Of a stretch of DNA of 64,000 nt, positions 25,435 through 36,051 are shown in pieces. Under the pieces are notes generated by a model. That model worked only from the letters and a program-made list of their open reading frames with translations, was not told the origin of the DNA and did no database searches. The stretch comes from Mycobacterium colombiense (GTDB taxonomy: Bacteria > Actinomycetota > Actinomycetes > Mycobacteriales > Mycobacteriaceae): the NCBI RefSeq assembly GCF_001672755.1, contig NZ_LZKI01000162.1:1-64000 (forward strand), given 5' to 3'. The position numbers were made by a program, and so were the translations under genes. Every line of letters starts with the position of its first letter. Within the stretch, counting starts at the first letter, position 1.

Positions 25435-26832
25435 ATGACCAACGACACTGACGAGGCGGCATCGAAGCGAGCCCGCCGCGCGGAACCGATCACGCGGCGC
25501 ACCGCCAAGAATGGCAGCGTCGCCTATACGTTCCAACTCGACATCGGCGTCCGACACGACGGATCTCGCGAGCGGCAGCGGTTCACCTTTCCGACACTGG
25601 CTCAGGCTCGTCGTGAATACCGGCGCATCTCGACTGATGTCGCCGCCGGGACGTTCGTGAAGCGGAATCCCACGACAGTGGCCGATTTCCTCATGGGATG
25701 GCTGGATGGCCGACGTGATATCAGGCCCAATACGCTCCAGGGCTACCGAAATCATCTGAAGCCTGTCATCGAGCATCTTGGCGAGATCACCCTGCAGCAG
25801 CTTCGTACTGCAGACGTCGACGCATTGGTGACTCTGCGGCTTGAGGGGAAGCCAGTCGCGCAACGGGACAAGCGGGGTCGGCGTGCAGCGGAGGTTCTCG
25901 CATTCCTGCGCAGTCACCCTGACGGCGCACAGTACTCGGATATCTATGCCGCGCTGGGCAATTCGGGTATCAAGGCACTGGATCGGTTGGTGGCGGCCGG
26001 TGATGCGCTGCGGCCCGCACGAGGTCGCTACCTCGCCGCACAGCCCGCGGATCCTCAGCGTCCGAAGGTTGCCGGCGGAGTTACCGCGCGAACGGTGGTG
26101 AGCATGCTGGTTGTCCTGTCAGCGGCTCTCGACGATGCGATGAGACAGGGTCTGGTTACCCGCAACGTCGCGCGCATGGTCAAGCGTCCAGCCATCAAGC
26201 ACTACGAGATGGCCACGTGGACACCGCAGCAAGCGACACAGTTTCGGGACCACATCCGTGATGATCGATTGGCCGCGTGTTGGCTGCTCACCCTCGCCGG
26301 GCTGCGGCGATCAGAGATCCTGGGACTACGGTGGTCTGATGTTGACTTCGACGCGGGGACAGTGAGCGTCGCCCAGGGGCGCGTCGTGGTCCAAGGTATT
26401 GGAACAGTGACGGGTGATCCGAAGTCGAAGCGATCACGACGCGTGTTACCCATGCCTCCTGAGATCTTCGCCGCGTTACGGACGTTCAAGGTTCAGCAAG
26501 CAGCCGAGCGTCTCGCCCTGGCAAAGGCTTACCACGACAGCGGACTGGTTGCCGTCAACGAGGACGGTTCACCGATTAGGCCCGAATCCTACTCGGCGGA
26601 ATTCGCGCGCCAGTCGAAAGCTGCTGGGGTGCCGCCGATTCGGCTTCACGATGTGCGCCACACTGCGGCGACGATGTTGTTGGATGTTGGAACCACCGCG
26701 ATCGCTACCGCGAAGTGGCTGGGCCACGATCCGGCGATCACCCTGCGGGTGTACGGGCATGTCTATGACGATGCATTGGCGGCGGCCGGCGACGCTCTAA
26801 TGGGTCGGACTCGCGCGACCGAACTGCGATAG
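25435..26832 (+). CDS. Tyrosine-type site-specific integrase with internal insertion
   Basis: A 465-residue phage-type integrase: N-terminal arm-binding region (residues 20-75), core-binding region, and catalytic domain from about 255. Catalytic residues seen are Arg in AGLRRSEILGLRW (291), the HDVRH box (405-409), LGHD (429-432) and Tyr440 in LRVYGHVY. About 75 residues (137-212) split the core-binding domain and read like a small winged helix (AAEVLAFLRSHPDGAQYSDI). Most relatives are about 390 residues and lack it. It is the recombinase for the tRNA-Val attachment site. A short 66-bp gap follows. Confidence 0.92.
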   Translation: MTNDTDEAASKRARRAEPITRRTAKNGSVAYTFQLDIGVRHDGSRERQRFTFPTLAQARREYRRISTDVAAGTFVKRNPTTVADFLMGWLDGRRDIRPNTLQGYRNHLKPVIEHLGEITLQQLRTADVDALVTLRLEGKPVAQRDKRGRRAAEVLAFLRSHPDGAQYSDIYAALGNSGIKALDRLVAAGDALRPARGRYLAAQPADPQRPKVAGGVTARTVVSMLVVLSAALDDAMRQGLVTRNVARMVKRPAIKHYEMATWTPQQATQFRDHIRDDRLAACWLLTLAGLRRSEILGLRWSDVDFDAGTVSVAQGRVVVQGIGTVTGDPKSKRSRRVLPMPPEIFAALRTFKVQQAAERLALAKAYHDSGLVAVNEDGSPIRPESYSAEFARQSKAAGVPPIRLHDVRHTAATMLLDVGTTAIATAKWLGHDPAITLRVYGHVYDDALAAAGDALMGRTRATELR

Positions 26833-26898
26833 ACCCCGCACGCTGGAAAGCTTGGTCCGTAGCTGGTTGCGTGTCGACCGCCTACGCCGAGCTAATTT

Positions 26899-27417
26899 CT
26901 AGATTCGGCGGCGCGATAGGTTTGAGGTAAAAGTCCGCCCGCCGCTTTCGACGGTCGCGATGATGCGTTGTCGGCGTGGATCAATCGCTCCGCTGGCGGC
27001 GGACAGCGCGCGGATATTCACGACGCCGGTGAAGAACGTGGCTTCAGCGCCGGGTGCAATGTCGTGCGGGACCGACGGGCACCCCAGTGGGTCGTCAACA
27101 GACACAAACGAGGTGCGTGCGGGGTCGGCTCGAATTGCCCACTTCGCGACATGGAAAGGTGCGCGTCCCGCGTTGACGACGTTGACGCCTACGACGAACT
27201 GACCACCCGATGGAAACTGGGAGATGGCCGAGCGGAGTGACTCGCGTACATCGCGGCTCGCGTCGTTCGTCAGCAGTCCGCCGCCATAGTGGTAGCCCAT
27301 CACTGGTGTCAGTTTGGGCCGCGCCCCCTGCATGAGGAAGGTGTACACCTGCCAAGTCAACGAGGAGACGGCAACGCCGAACCCGAGCAGACCCAGTATG
27401 AACGCGGCGACGGTCAT
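26899..27417 (-). CDS. Single-TM protein of protease/Ymh module
   Basis: A 172-residue protein with one N-terminal transmembrane helix (VAAFILGLLGFGVAVSSLTW) and a beta-rich soluble part (FVVGVNVVNAGRAPFHVAKW) that looks like an Ig-type fold. The ATG at 27417 overlaps the stop of the TIGR02391 gene by 4 bp, so the two are coupled. No family is recognised with certainty. With the protease and TIGR02391 genes it makes a compact three-gene leftward group at the island's right end. Confidence 0.65.
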   Translation of the reverse strand: MTVAAFILGLLGFGVAVSSLTWQVYTFLMQGARPKLTPVMGYHYGGGLLTNDASRDVRESLRSAISQFPSGGQFVVGVNVVNAGRAPFHVAKWAIRADPARTSFVSVDDPLGCPSVPHDIAPGAEATFFTGVVNIRALSAASGAIDPRRQRIIATVESGGRTFTSNLSRRRI

Positions 27418-28277
27418 GACACGTCCTCGGCTGATGAATGAGGTGCCTCGATTAGGTCGCACGCGTCGACCCATCGCGCAAGCAGGCTGAGAACCGATAG
27501 CCGTTCGACCGCCTCCTGCGAGGTCATTTCACCCGGACCGTGCGTCGCTGGATTCCGGATCGTCATTTGCGCACCCGGGGCAAACCGGCGCAGTCCGTCG
27601 TTCATCGAAACGACGGTTCGGTCGGTCTGGTCGCCCGGCCAACGCAGCCGCGGCCTGCCCGGTTCGGGGTCCTTCTCGGAGAACGCTTGATTCCACCGCG
27701 TCGTATCGTCGAGTTCCGGTCCTCCCGTCCGCGACTTGACTAACTGCACGACGCCGTCCGCGCCCGCCTGCACCGCCTGCCGATAGTGGCCGTCCCGCCA
27801 TAACCGTGCCGCCTGACCCCACACCGCCGGATGCATCTGCGCGACGTCGACTGTAGGCGGTGCCTCGGCCTCGGCTTGGGCCGCCATGTCCTCCAACGAC
27901 CCGATCATCTGGTCGCAGGCGTCGATGATGTTGGCCGGTTCAAGCAAGGGCTTCGGCTGCGTCACGGTGTGCCAGGCCGCGATTGGGTCAACGATGTCGG
28001 GCTTTCCTCCAGCGGGGTCTCGGACGCCGAAAACGCAGCCGGTCAGCGCCGGTGCACGACGGGCTCGGCCCGCCGCCTCGGACGTTCGGGCGCGGCGAAC
28101 TTCGATCTCTGCCGGATCGGACCCGTCTAGGGGGGAAACGGCCGGGAACATGCCGACACCAGGTCCTCTATAAGTCGGCGTGTGAAGTTCGAGGAACGAT
28201 CGGAACGCGTCCCTAAATACCGTGACATGCCCGGCAAGGTCGCGAAGATAAGTGGGATTGCGGTCTGCGTCCGCCAT
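27414..28277 (-). CDS. TIGR02391/Hypoth_Ymh-family protein
   Basis: A 287-residue cytosolic protein. Its C-terminal 140 residues fit the Ymh family: MHPAVWGQAARLWRDGHYRQAV, NQAFSEKDPE, then MTIRNPATHGPG (the RNP-x-H motif) and SLLARWVDACD. This family is found in phage-defence and restriction islands, often as an abortive-infection-like partner. The N-terminal half (residues 1-130) is unassigned. It lies between the protease gene (81 bp upstream) and the TM gene (4-bp overlap). Confidence 0.72.
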   Translation of the reverse strand: MADADRNPTYLRDLAGHVTVFRDAFRSFLELHTPTYRGPGVGMFPAVSPLDGSDPAEIEVRRARTSEAAGRARRAPALTGCVFGVRDPAGGKPDIVDPIAAWHTVTQPKPLLEPANIIDACDQMIGSLEDMAAQAEAEAPPTVDVAQMHPAVWGQAARLWRDGHYRQAVQAGADGVVQLVKSRTGGPELDDTTRWNQAFSEKDPEPGRPRLRWPGDQTDRTVVSMNDGLRRFAPGAQMTIRNPATHGPGEMTSQEAVERLSVLSLLARWVDACDLIEAPHSSAEDVS

Positions 28278-28358
28278 AGCTACCGACGCTAATTACGACC
28301 TAGCGGACTACCACCCCGACATGCCGAAGCTGCGTCGCCTAGAGCGGACAGACCTGAA

Positions 28359-29585
28359 CTACGTTCCGGGGAGCGCGTCCATCTCGAGAATGCCGCCGAA
28401 GCCCATCTCATCGAGCGCGCGGACGATCTCGCTCGATGGGATACCGCGGTAGAACGACGGCGCGAACGCCTTCTCCTTCAGCTCCGCAATATCGCGGTCG
28501 AAGCGTTCCAGCCTTTCGGGGGTAGAGCGTGGAGGCGACGACCCCTCGTGGTCGTCGGCGCCCACACCGGCGCGCGTAGATGTTCCACTGTCTTCGACCA
28601 CGAGACCAATAACGCGGCCATCTTGCGCAACGATCGGACCGCCGCTGTTGCCAGGCCGAGCGACAGCCGAGTAAAGGAAGATTTTCTGCCGCGCGAGTGT
28701 CTCGGCGGCCGGGTTAACCACCTCGCCGCGCTGGACGGTGATCGCCATCTCGGCAGTCATCGGCACCCGCGGGTAGCCGAACACGTAAACCTCATCAGCC
28801 CAGTCAGGATCGCGGAAAGCCATACCGCCCAGGCGAGGAATCAGCCTGCCCTCGGGCAGCTCGAACTCGATCACTGCGACGTCAATCGTGGGATGCGTGC
28901 GAGCTTTGCCGCCGATGGCCATCTGCTCAGCCGTGGACAGGTCGCCGGACGGAAACACGGACAACCCCGCGCTTGTGCCAGCGAGTCCGGTCACGACATG
29001 CTTGTTCGTGACGACATGCTTGTTATCAATGATCAGGCCGGTACCCCAGCTGTCGACCGGATCGCCAAACTCATCGTGACCGGCCAGCTGCAACGTCACC
29101 GCCCGGTAGCTCGGGATGATCAGGGCGGCTCCGAAAACCGGTGACAACCAGAGATTTCCGCCTGACTGCCCCTTCGAAATGTGGCCTGTGGAGTAGTAGC
29201 GCTCGCCCATGATTGGCAGTTGAGGGTCGCGCCCTACCAACCACAGGAGCCCTGCTCGTTCGAGTGCACCGAGCAGTTTGGTGAGTTGGATTGCGTTGTT
29301 CGCCCCCGGTACTGCTTGAGCACCGAGATATCGGGAGAAATCTAGGACGCTCCACGGATCGAACGGCATCGCATTGCGCGGGTTTACGGCCGTTGCCGCC
29401 GCCGCGCCAGCAGGCGGGACGGGCTTGCCGATCGCTTCGGCGACCTCGGGATCATGCGCAACGCTAAAGAACGCGTGGGCATACATCGCTACAGTGACGC
29501 GCCAATCAGGTGTACCCGGTTTCAAGTCGGCAATTGTCAGTGCAGGCCGCGGAGGCGCGGCCGCCTCATCATCGGTATCCGCCAC
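28359..29585 (-). CDS. Trypsin-like serine protease (intracellular, multidomain)
   Basis: A 408-residue protein counted from a GTG at 29585; the frame is open to 29711 but that start falls in the arm repeat. Catalytic triad: His196 (TNKHVVTG), Asp235 (TIDVAVIEF) and Ser314 (RPGNSGGPI). There is no signal peptide or TM helix, so it acts in the cytoplasm, unlike HtrA proteases. An N-terminal helical domain (TPDWRVTVAMYAHAFFSVAH) and a C-terminal helical tail flank the protease. Cytosolic trypsin-like domains are frequent in bacterial immune effectors. It heads the three-gene group at the right end of the island. Confidence 0.78.
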   Translation of the reverse strand: MADTDDEAAAPPRPALTIADLKPGTPDWRVTVAMYAHAFFSVAHDPEVAEAIGKPVPPAGAAAATAVNPRNAMPFDPWSVLDFSRYLGAQAVPGANNAIQLTKLLGALERAGLLWLVGRDPQLPIMGERYYSTGHISKGQSGGNLWLSPVFGAALIIPSYRAVTLQLAGHDEFGDPVDSWGTGLIIDNKHVVTNKHVVTGLAGTSAGLSVFPSGDLSTAEQMAIGGKARTHPTIDVAVIEFELPEGRLIPRLGGMAFRDPDWADEVYVFGYPRVPMTAEMAITVQRGEVVNPAAETLARQKIFLYSAVARPGNSGGPIVAQDGRVIGLVVEDSGTSTRAGVGADDHEGSSPPRSTPERLERFDRDIAELKEKAFAPSFYRGIPSSEIVRALDEMGFGGILEMDALPGT

Positions 29586-29693
29586 GACAATCGACGCTAC
29601 CGACGGCTGGCCGGTTTCCCGCGCTTCGACATGCCGCCGTCTCGTACGTGGGCAGGCCAGCGCGCTGGCAGATCGAACGGCACTCGAAAACCG

Positions 29694-29719
29694 TTGGCAC
29701 ACTCTTGGCACAACGGGGG
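29694..29719. repeat. Right integrase arm-type repeat
   Basis: Two TTGGCAC units separated by 4 bp are followed by AACGGGGG. It matches 2351-2376 with one mismatch, in the same orientation, 52 bp inside attR. It is the second arm-type element of the attachment site. Confidence 0.6.
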
Positions 29720-29770
29720 TTCGGGGCTCTGACCAGAAGCCGGGCCGAAAAGCCTTGAACTGCAGTTTTC

Positions 29771-29816
29771 TTGGTGGGCGCGGACGGTATCGAACCGCCG
29801 ACCGCTGGTGTGTAAA
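29771..29816 (-). repeat. attR: 46-bp repeat within tRNA-Val
   Basis: Identical to 2189-2234. It covers the 3' part of the intact tRNA-Val from the anticodon loop through CCA, so integration keeps the tRNA functional. It is the right boundary of the island. Confidence 0.92.
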
Positions 29817-29846
29817 ACCAGAGCTCTACCACTGAGCTACGCGCCC
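29772..29846 (-). tRNA. tRNA-Val (UAC anticodon)
   Basis: The minus strand folds into a full cloverleaf: acceptor stem GGGCGCG/CGCGCCC, D arm GCTC-AGTGGTAGA-GCTC type, anticodon stem CTGGT/ACCAG around loop TTTACAC with anticodon TAC, and T arm containing GTTCGAT. CCA is encoded at 29772-29774. It serves as the integration site of the island; its 3' 46 bp are repeated at 2189-2234. Confidence 0.95.
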
Positions 29847-29901
29847 GTGCCCGGGCAGGCTACCTGCCCGAAGGCCAACTTCCCAAAATTCTCAGTCCCC
29901 C

Positions 29902-30363
29902 TCAGGCCCGCAAGGCCGCCAGGGCGTCCGTCCAGAGCCGCTGGTCGCGGGACTCGCCGGGCTGCTTCATCTCGGCGAAGCGAATGATGCCGGACCGATC
30001 GACGACGAACGTCCCACGGTTGGAGTAGCCGGCGTCCTCGTTGAATACGCCGTAGCTCTGGCTGACCGCGCCGTGCGGCCAGAAGTCCGACAGCACCGGG
30101 AAGGTGAAGCCGCTGTCCAGCGACCAGACCCGGTGCGTGGGCGGCGGTCCCACCGAGATGGCCAGCGCCGCGCTCTCGTCGTTTTCGAACTCGGGCAGGT
30201 GGTCGCGCAACAGGTCCAGCTCGCCCTGGCAGATCCCGGTGAAGGCCAGCGGAAAGAACACCAGCAGAACGTTCTTGGCGTCCCGAAAGGAACTCAGCGT
30301 GACGCGCTGTTGGTTCTGGTCGCGCAAAGTGAAATCCGGGGCGGCTGTGCCGACGGGCAGCAT
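29902..30363 (-). CDS. ahpE: One-cysteine peroxiredoxin AhpE
   Basis: A 153-residue cytosolic peroxiredoxin, the same length as M. tuberculosis AhpE. The peroxidatic Cys is Cys45 in FTGICQGEL, and no resolving Cys follows, as expected for the one-Cys AhpE class. It reduces hydroperoxides and peroxynitrite, and the sulfenic acid is recycled through mycothiol/mycoredoxin in mycobacteria. The ATG at 30361-30363 overlaps the stop of the upstream DUF3052 gene by 1 bp, so the two are coupled. The tRNA-Val lies 55 bp downstream. Confidence 0.95.
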   Translation of the reverse strand: MLPVGTAAPDFTLRDQNQQRVTLSSFRDAKNVLLVFFPLAFTGICQGELDLLRDHLPEFENDESAALAISVGPPPTHRVWSLDSGFTFPVLSDFWPHGAVSQSYGVFNEDAGYSNRGTFVVDRSGIIRFAEMKQPGESRDQRLWTDALAALRA

Positions 30364-30785
30364 CAACGCTTCCCGGCACGGGATTTGGGCTGCACCAGCC
30401 GGCTGGCGCTCCAGTCCCCCAGGTTGACCGACGAGGTCGGCATCAAACCGGCGGTGGGCGCGGCCTCGGCGATTTCGGCCGGCAGTACGTGACCCGGCTT
30501 GCCGGTCTTGGGCGTCAGCACCCAGATCACGCCGTCTTCGGCCAGCGGGCCGATCGCGTCCATCAGGGTGTCCACCAGGTCGCCGTCCCCGTCGCGCCAC
30601 CACAGCAGCACGACATCGACCACCTCGTCGGTGTCCTCGTCGAGCAACTCACTGCCGCAGGCTTCCTCGACCGCGGCGCGGATCTCGTCATCGGTGTCTT
30701 CGTCCCAGCCCCACTCCTGGACAACTTGGTCCCGTTGGATGCCCAATTTGCGGGCGTAGCTCGGGGCGTGATCCGCCGCGACCAC
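30363..30785 (-). CDS. DUF3052-family conserved protein (Rv2239c-like)
   Basis: A 140-residue acidic cytosolic protein. Recognisable features are YARKLGIQRDQVVQEWGWDED near the start, VLLWWRDGDGDLVD in the middle and VIWVLTPKTGKPGHV. It is the actinobacterial DUF3052 family, whose function is unknown. The stop overlaps the ahpE start by 1 bp, an arrangement I recall from M. tuberculosis (Rv2239c-Rv2238c), so a link to peroxide defence is plausible. GGAGG precedes the start codon. Confidence 0.88.
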   Translation of the reverse strand: MVAADHAPSYARKLGIQRDQVVQEWGWDEDTDDEIRAAVEEACGSELLDEDTDEVVDVVLLWWRDGDGDLVDTLMDAIGPLAEDGVIWVLTPKTGKPGHVLPAEIAEAAPTAGLMPTSSVNLGDWSASRLVQPKSRAGKR

Positions 30786-30868
30786 CGTGGAGCCTCCTTA
30801 ACGTCCGCGCGCTATGCGATTGGGGATTATCGTCGCACAGCCAGAACCTGGTCCATACTTCCGCATCA

Positions 30869-31420
30869 TCACGTTGCCAGGCACAGTTTCACCGCGTTCT
30901 TTTTTGTGTCGTTGAGTTGATCGACCCGCTTGTTGAATTCCCCGGTCCCCGCGTGGGTGCCGATGGCGTTCGCCACCGCGCGGGCGGCATCGATGTAGGC
31001 GTTGAAGGCGTCCTTGATCTGCTGCGACATCGCATCGCTGAAACTGTTGCCCACCGTGGTGGCGCTGTCGTTGAGGGCGTCGATAGCCGGGCCCTCGGTC
31101 GGGCCGGTGCCGCGCCCGGCGTTGAACGCCTGGACGAATTCGTTGGTCTTATCGATCGCGTTCTTGCTGGTGGTGATCAGCGTGGCGCAGGCAGTGCGCA
31201 CCGCCTTGGTGGTCAGCGACTGTTGCCGCTGGGACTCCCGGACGCTGGAAGTCACCGACGACGCGGACACCGACGCCGACACCGACTGGCGGTAAGCGGG
31301 CGCCACTTTGGTGTCCGGCGTTGCCGTGCCGTTGGTGACGGAGGTGCACCCGACGATGCCCATCAGCGTCACGGCGACACACCCGAGGGCCGATGCCGCG
31401 CGCCGGGGAACAGCCTTCAC
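30869..31420 (-). CDS. Putative lipoprotein (Rv2240c-like)
   Basis: A protein with a lipobox (LMGIVGC) after a short hydrophobic signal (ASALGCVAVTLMGIVG). The mature part is Ser/Thr-rich and then helical with two Cys (RTACATL and VKLCLAT), which probably form a disulfide. I selected the GTG at 31420 because it puts the charged n-region (KAVPRR) directly at the N-terminus; the open frame continues to an ATG-equivalent at 31495. It is predicted to be anchored on the outer face of the membrane. The function is unknown. Confidence 0.75.
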   Translation of the reverse strand: MKAVPRRAASALGCVAVTLMGIVGCTSVTNGTATPDTKVAPAYRQSVSASVSASSVTSSVRESQRQQSLTTKAVRTACATLITTSKNAIDKTNEFVQAFNAGRGTGPTEGPAIDALNDSATTVGNSFSDAMSQQIKDAFNAYIDAARAVANAIGTHAGTGEFNKRVDQLNDTKKNAVKLCLAT

Positions 31421-31640
31421 CTGCGTCTGAGGGATGGCACCCCACCGGATGAGCACGAGCCTGACGTTACCGGGTGGGTTGCACGCCTGCCCCATACACG
31501 CCGAGTTGGTGTTCGCCAGGTGAAGCTCCGTCGGCTACCGGACGTCGGCTATCCGCGCGAAACACCGGTGCGGCACGATGGTGGCAGGGTGCGACCCACC
31601 CGTTACGGCACACATTCCGCCACACAACAGGAGTAGTGCG

Positions 31641-34430
<2,790 letters not shown>

Positions 34431-34435
34431 CCCGG

Positions 34436-34520
34436 GCCGGGCGCTCAAGCCAGGAGCGCCGCCTGCCCGGCCAGCCGGGCGGTGAGCGCTGAGCGCTCGG
34501 CCAGCCGGGCGCTCAAGCCA
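34436..34520. repeat. Short direct repeats between aceE and mabR
   Basis: A 17-bp string (GCCGGGCGCTCAAGCCA) occurs at 34436-34452 and 34504-34520. A 14-bp string (CGGCCAGCCGGGCG) occurs at 34468-34481 and 34498-34511. GAGCGCT is repeated in tandem in between. The strings can fold into several GC-rich hairpins and may act as the aceE terminator, but there is no U-tract. Confidence 0.5.
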
Positions 34521-34585
34521 GACTCTAAGAACGCCACGCGCCGCCTTTGGCGGAAACTTCCAGAAAAGTCGCGTAGGTTTTAGGG

Positions 34586-35914
34586 GTGAATGACAACCCC
34601 TTCGCCGGTCCGTTCGCCAAGCAGCCCCGATCCCCCCTGGAGCTCCTGGACACCGTGCCGGATTCGGTCCTGCGGCGGCTGAAGCAGTACTCCGGCCGGC
34701 TGGCCACCGAGGCGGTCTCGGTGATGGGCGATCGGCTGCCGTTCTTCGCCGACCTGGAAGCGTCGCAGCGGGCCAGCATGGCGTTGGTGGTGCAGACGGC
34801 CATCAACAACTTCGCCGAGTGGATGCAGGACCCGCACAGCAACGTCAGCCACACCGCGCAGGCGTTTGAGCTGGTGCCCCAGGACCTCGCCCGCCGCATC
34901 GCGCTGCGCCACAGCGTCGACATGGCGCGCGTGACCATGGACTTCTTCGAGGAGGTCGTCCCGCTGCTGGCCCGCTCCGAGGACCAGCTGACCGCGCTGA
35001 CGGTGGGCATCCTCAAGTACAGCCGCGACCTGGCGTTCACCGCGGCGACCGCCTACGCGAACGCGGCCGAGGCCCGCGGGACCTGGGACAGCCGGATGGA
35101 GGCCAGCGTCGTCGATGCGGTGGTCCGCGGCGACACCGGCCCCGAGCTGCTGTCCCGCGCTGCCGCACTGAACTGGGACACCACCGCCCCGGCGACGGTC
35201 GTGGTCGGCACCCCGGCCCCCGGGCGCGACGGGTCGACCGGCCCGGACGACAGCGAGCGCGCGAGCCAGCACGTCCGCGATATCGCCGCACAGCACGGGC
35301 GCGCGGCACTCACCGATGTGCACGGCACCTGGCTGGTCGCGATCGTCTCCGGCCAACTGTCACCAACCGACAAATTCCTGGGCGATCTGCTGGTCGCGTT
35401 CGCCGACGGCCCCGTGGTCGTCGGACCCACCGCGCCCATGCTGACGGCCGCCTACCACAGCGCCAGCGAGGCGATATCCGGCATGAACGCCGTCGGCGGC
35501 TGGCGCGGGGCGCCCCGTCCGGTGCCGGCCCGCGAACTGCTGCCCGAACGGGCCCTGATGGGCGACGCGTCGGCGATCGTGGCGCTGCACACCGACGTGA
35601 TGGGCCCGCTCGCCGACGCGGGTCCTACGCTGATCGAGACTCTTGACGCTTACTTAGATTGTGGCGGCGCGATTGAGGCTTGTGCCAGGAAGTTGTTCGT
35701 TCATCCAAACACCGTGCGCTACCGACTCAAGCGGATCACCGACTTCACCGGGCGCGATCCCATGCAGCCCCGTGACGCATATGTGCTGCGAGTGGCGGCG
35801 ACGGTGGGCCAGCTCAACTACCCGACCACTCCTTCCAGCACCGTCGGCAACGCCATGCCGGCGGTCCCGCTGCCGGTCAAAGGGACTGTTGCGGTGCAAT
35901 CCGGGCGACAGTGA
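34586..35914 (+). CDS. mabR: MabR, PucR-family regulator of the FAS-II operon
   Basis: A 442-residue regulator, equivalent to Rv2242. The N-terminal part contains the conserved PRSPLELLDTVPDSVLRRL region, and the C-terminal HTH_30 domain reads ACARKLFVHPNTVRYRLKRI. MabR binds the fabD promoter and controls mycolate elongation genes; fatty-acyl compounds are thought to modulate it. The GTG at 34586 is followed by NDNPFAG, as in homologs. It lies directly upstream of fabD, transcribed in the same direction, with a palindrome in the gap. Confidence 0.93.
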   Translation: MNDNPFAGPFAKQPRSPLELLDTVPDSVLRRLKQYSGRLATEAVSVMGDRLPFFADLEASQRASMALVVQTAINNFAEWMQDPHSNVSHTAQAFELVPQDLARRIALRHSVDMARVTMDFFEEVVPLLARSEDQLTALTVGILKYSRDLAFTAATAYANAAEARGTWDSRMEASVVDAVVRGDTGPELLSRAAALNWDTTAPATVVVGTPAPGRDGSTGPDDSERASQHVRDIAAQHGRAALTDVHGTWLVAIVSGQLSPTDKFLGDLLVAFADGPVVVGPTAPMLTAAYHSASEAISGMNAVGGWRGAPRPVPARELLPERALMGDASAIVALHTDVMGPLADAGPTLIETLDAYLDCGGAIEACARKLFVHPNTVRYRLKRITDFTGRDPMQPRDAYVLRVAATVGQLNYPTTPSSTVGNAMPAVPLPVKGTVAVQSGRQ

Positions 35915-35964
35915 CTCAGGCAACAGGTCGCGGCACGATATCAAACCAGTAGCTTAAGGAGCCG

Positions 35965-35985
35965 TTTTGTAGGGTCTACACAAAA
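35965..35985. promoter_or_regulatory. Putative MabR operator in fabD promoter
   Basis: TTTTGT-N9-ACAAAA is a perfect inverted repeat of 6-bp arms 67 bp upstream of the fabD start. CATAAT at 36000-36005 could be the -10 box. The position between mabR and fabD and the known binding of MabR to this promoter support the call. Confidence 0.6.
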
Positions 35986-36051
35986 AGCTAAGACGAGGTT
36001 CATAATCTGTTACACCCGCCAAAACCGTTTCCACAGTGTTCTCTTAAACAC

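Larger units (their letters stand above)
2189..29816. mobile_element. tRNA-Val-integrated genomic island (putative integrative mobilizable element)
   Basis: The segment is flanked by identical 46-bp direct repeats (2189-2234 and 29771-29816) that copy the 3' part of tRNA-Val. The intact tRNA is regenerated at the right end. Inside are a tyrosine integrase, an excisionase-like HTH protein and a MobF relaxase. The M. tuberculosis gene order resumes directly to the right (ahpE, aceE, FAS-II). No coupling protein or type IV secretion ATPase gene is visible, so transfer probably needs machinery supplied in trans. Cargo is a steroid/lipid-type oxidation and sulfation cluster plus a protease/TIGR02391 module. 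Confidence 0.88.
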
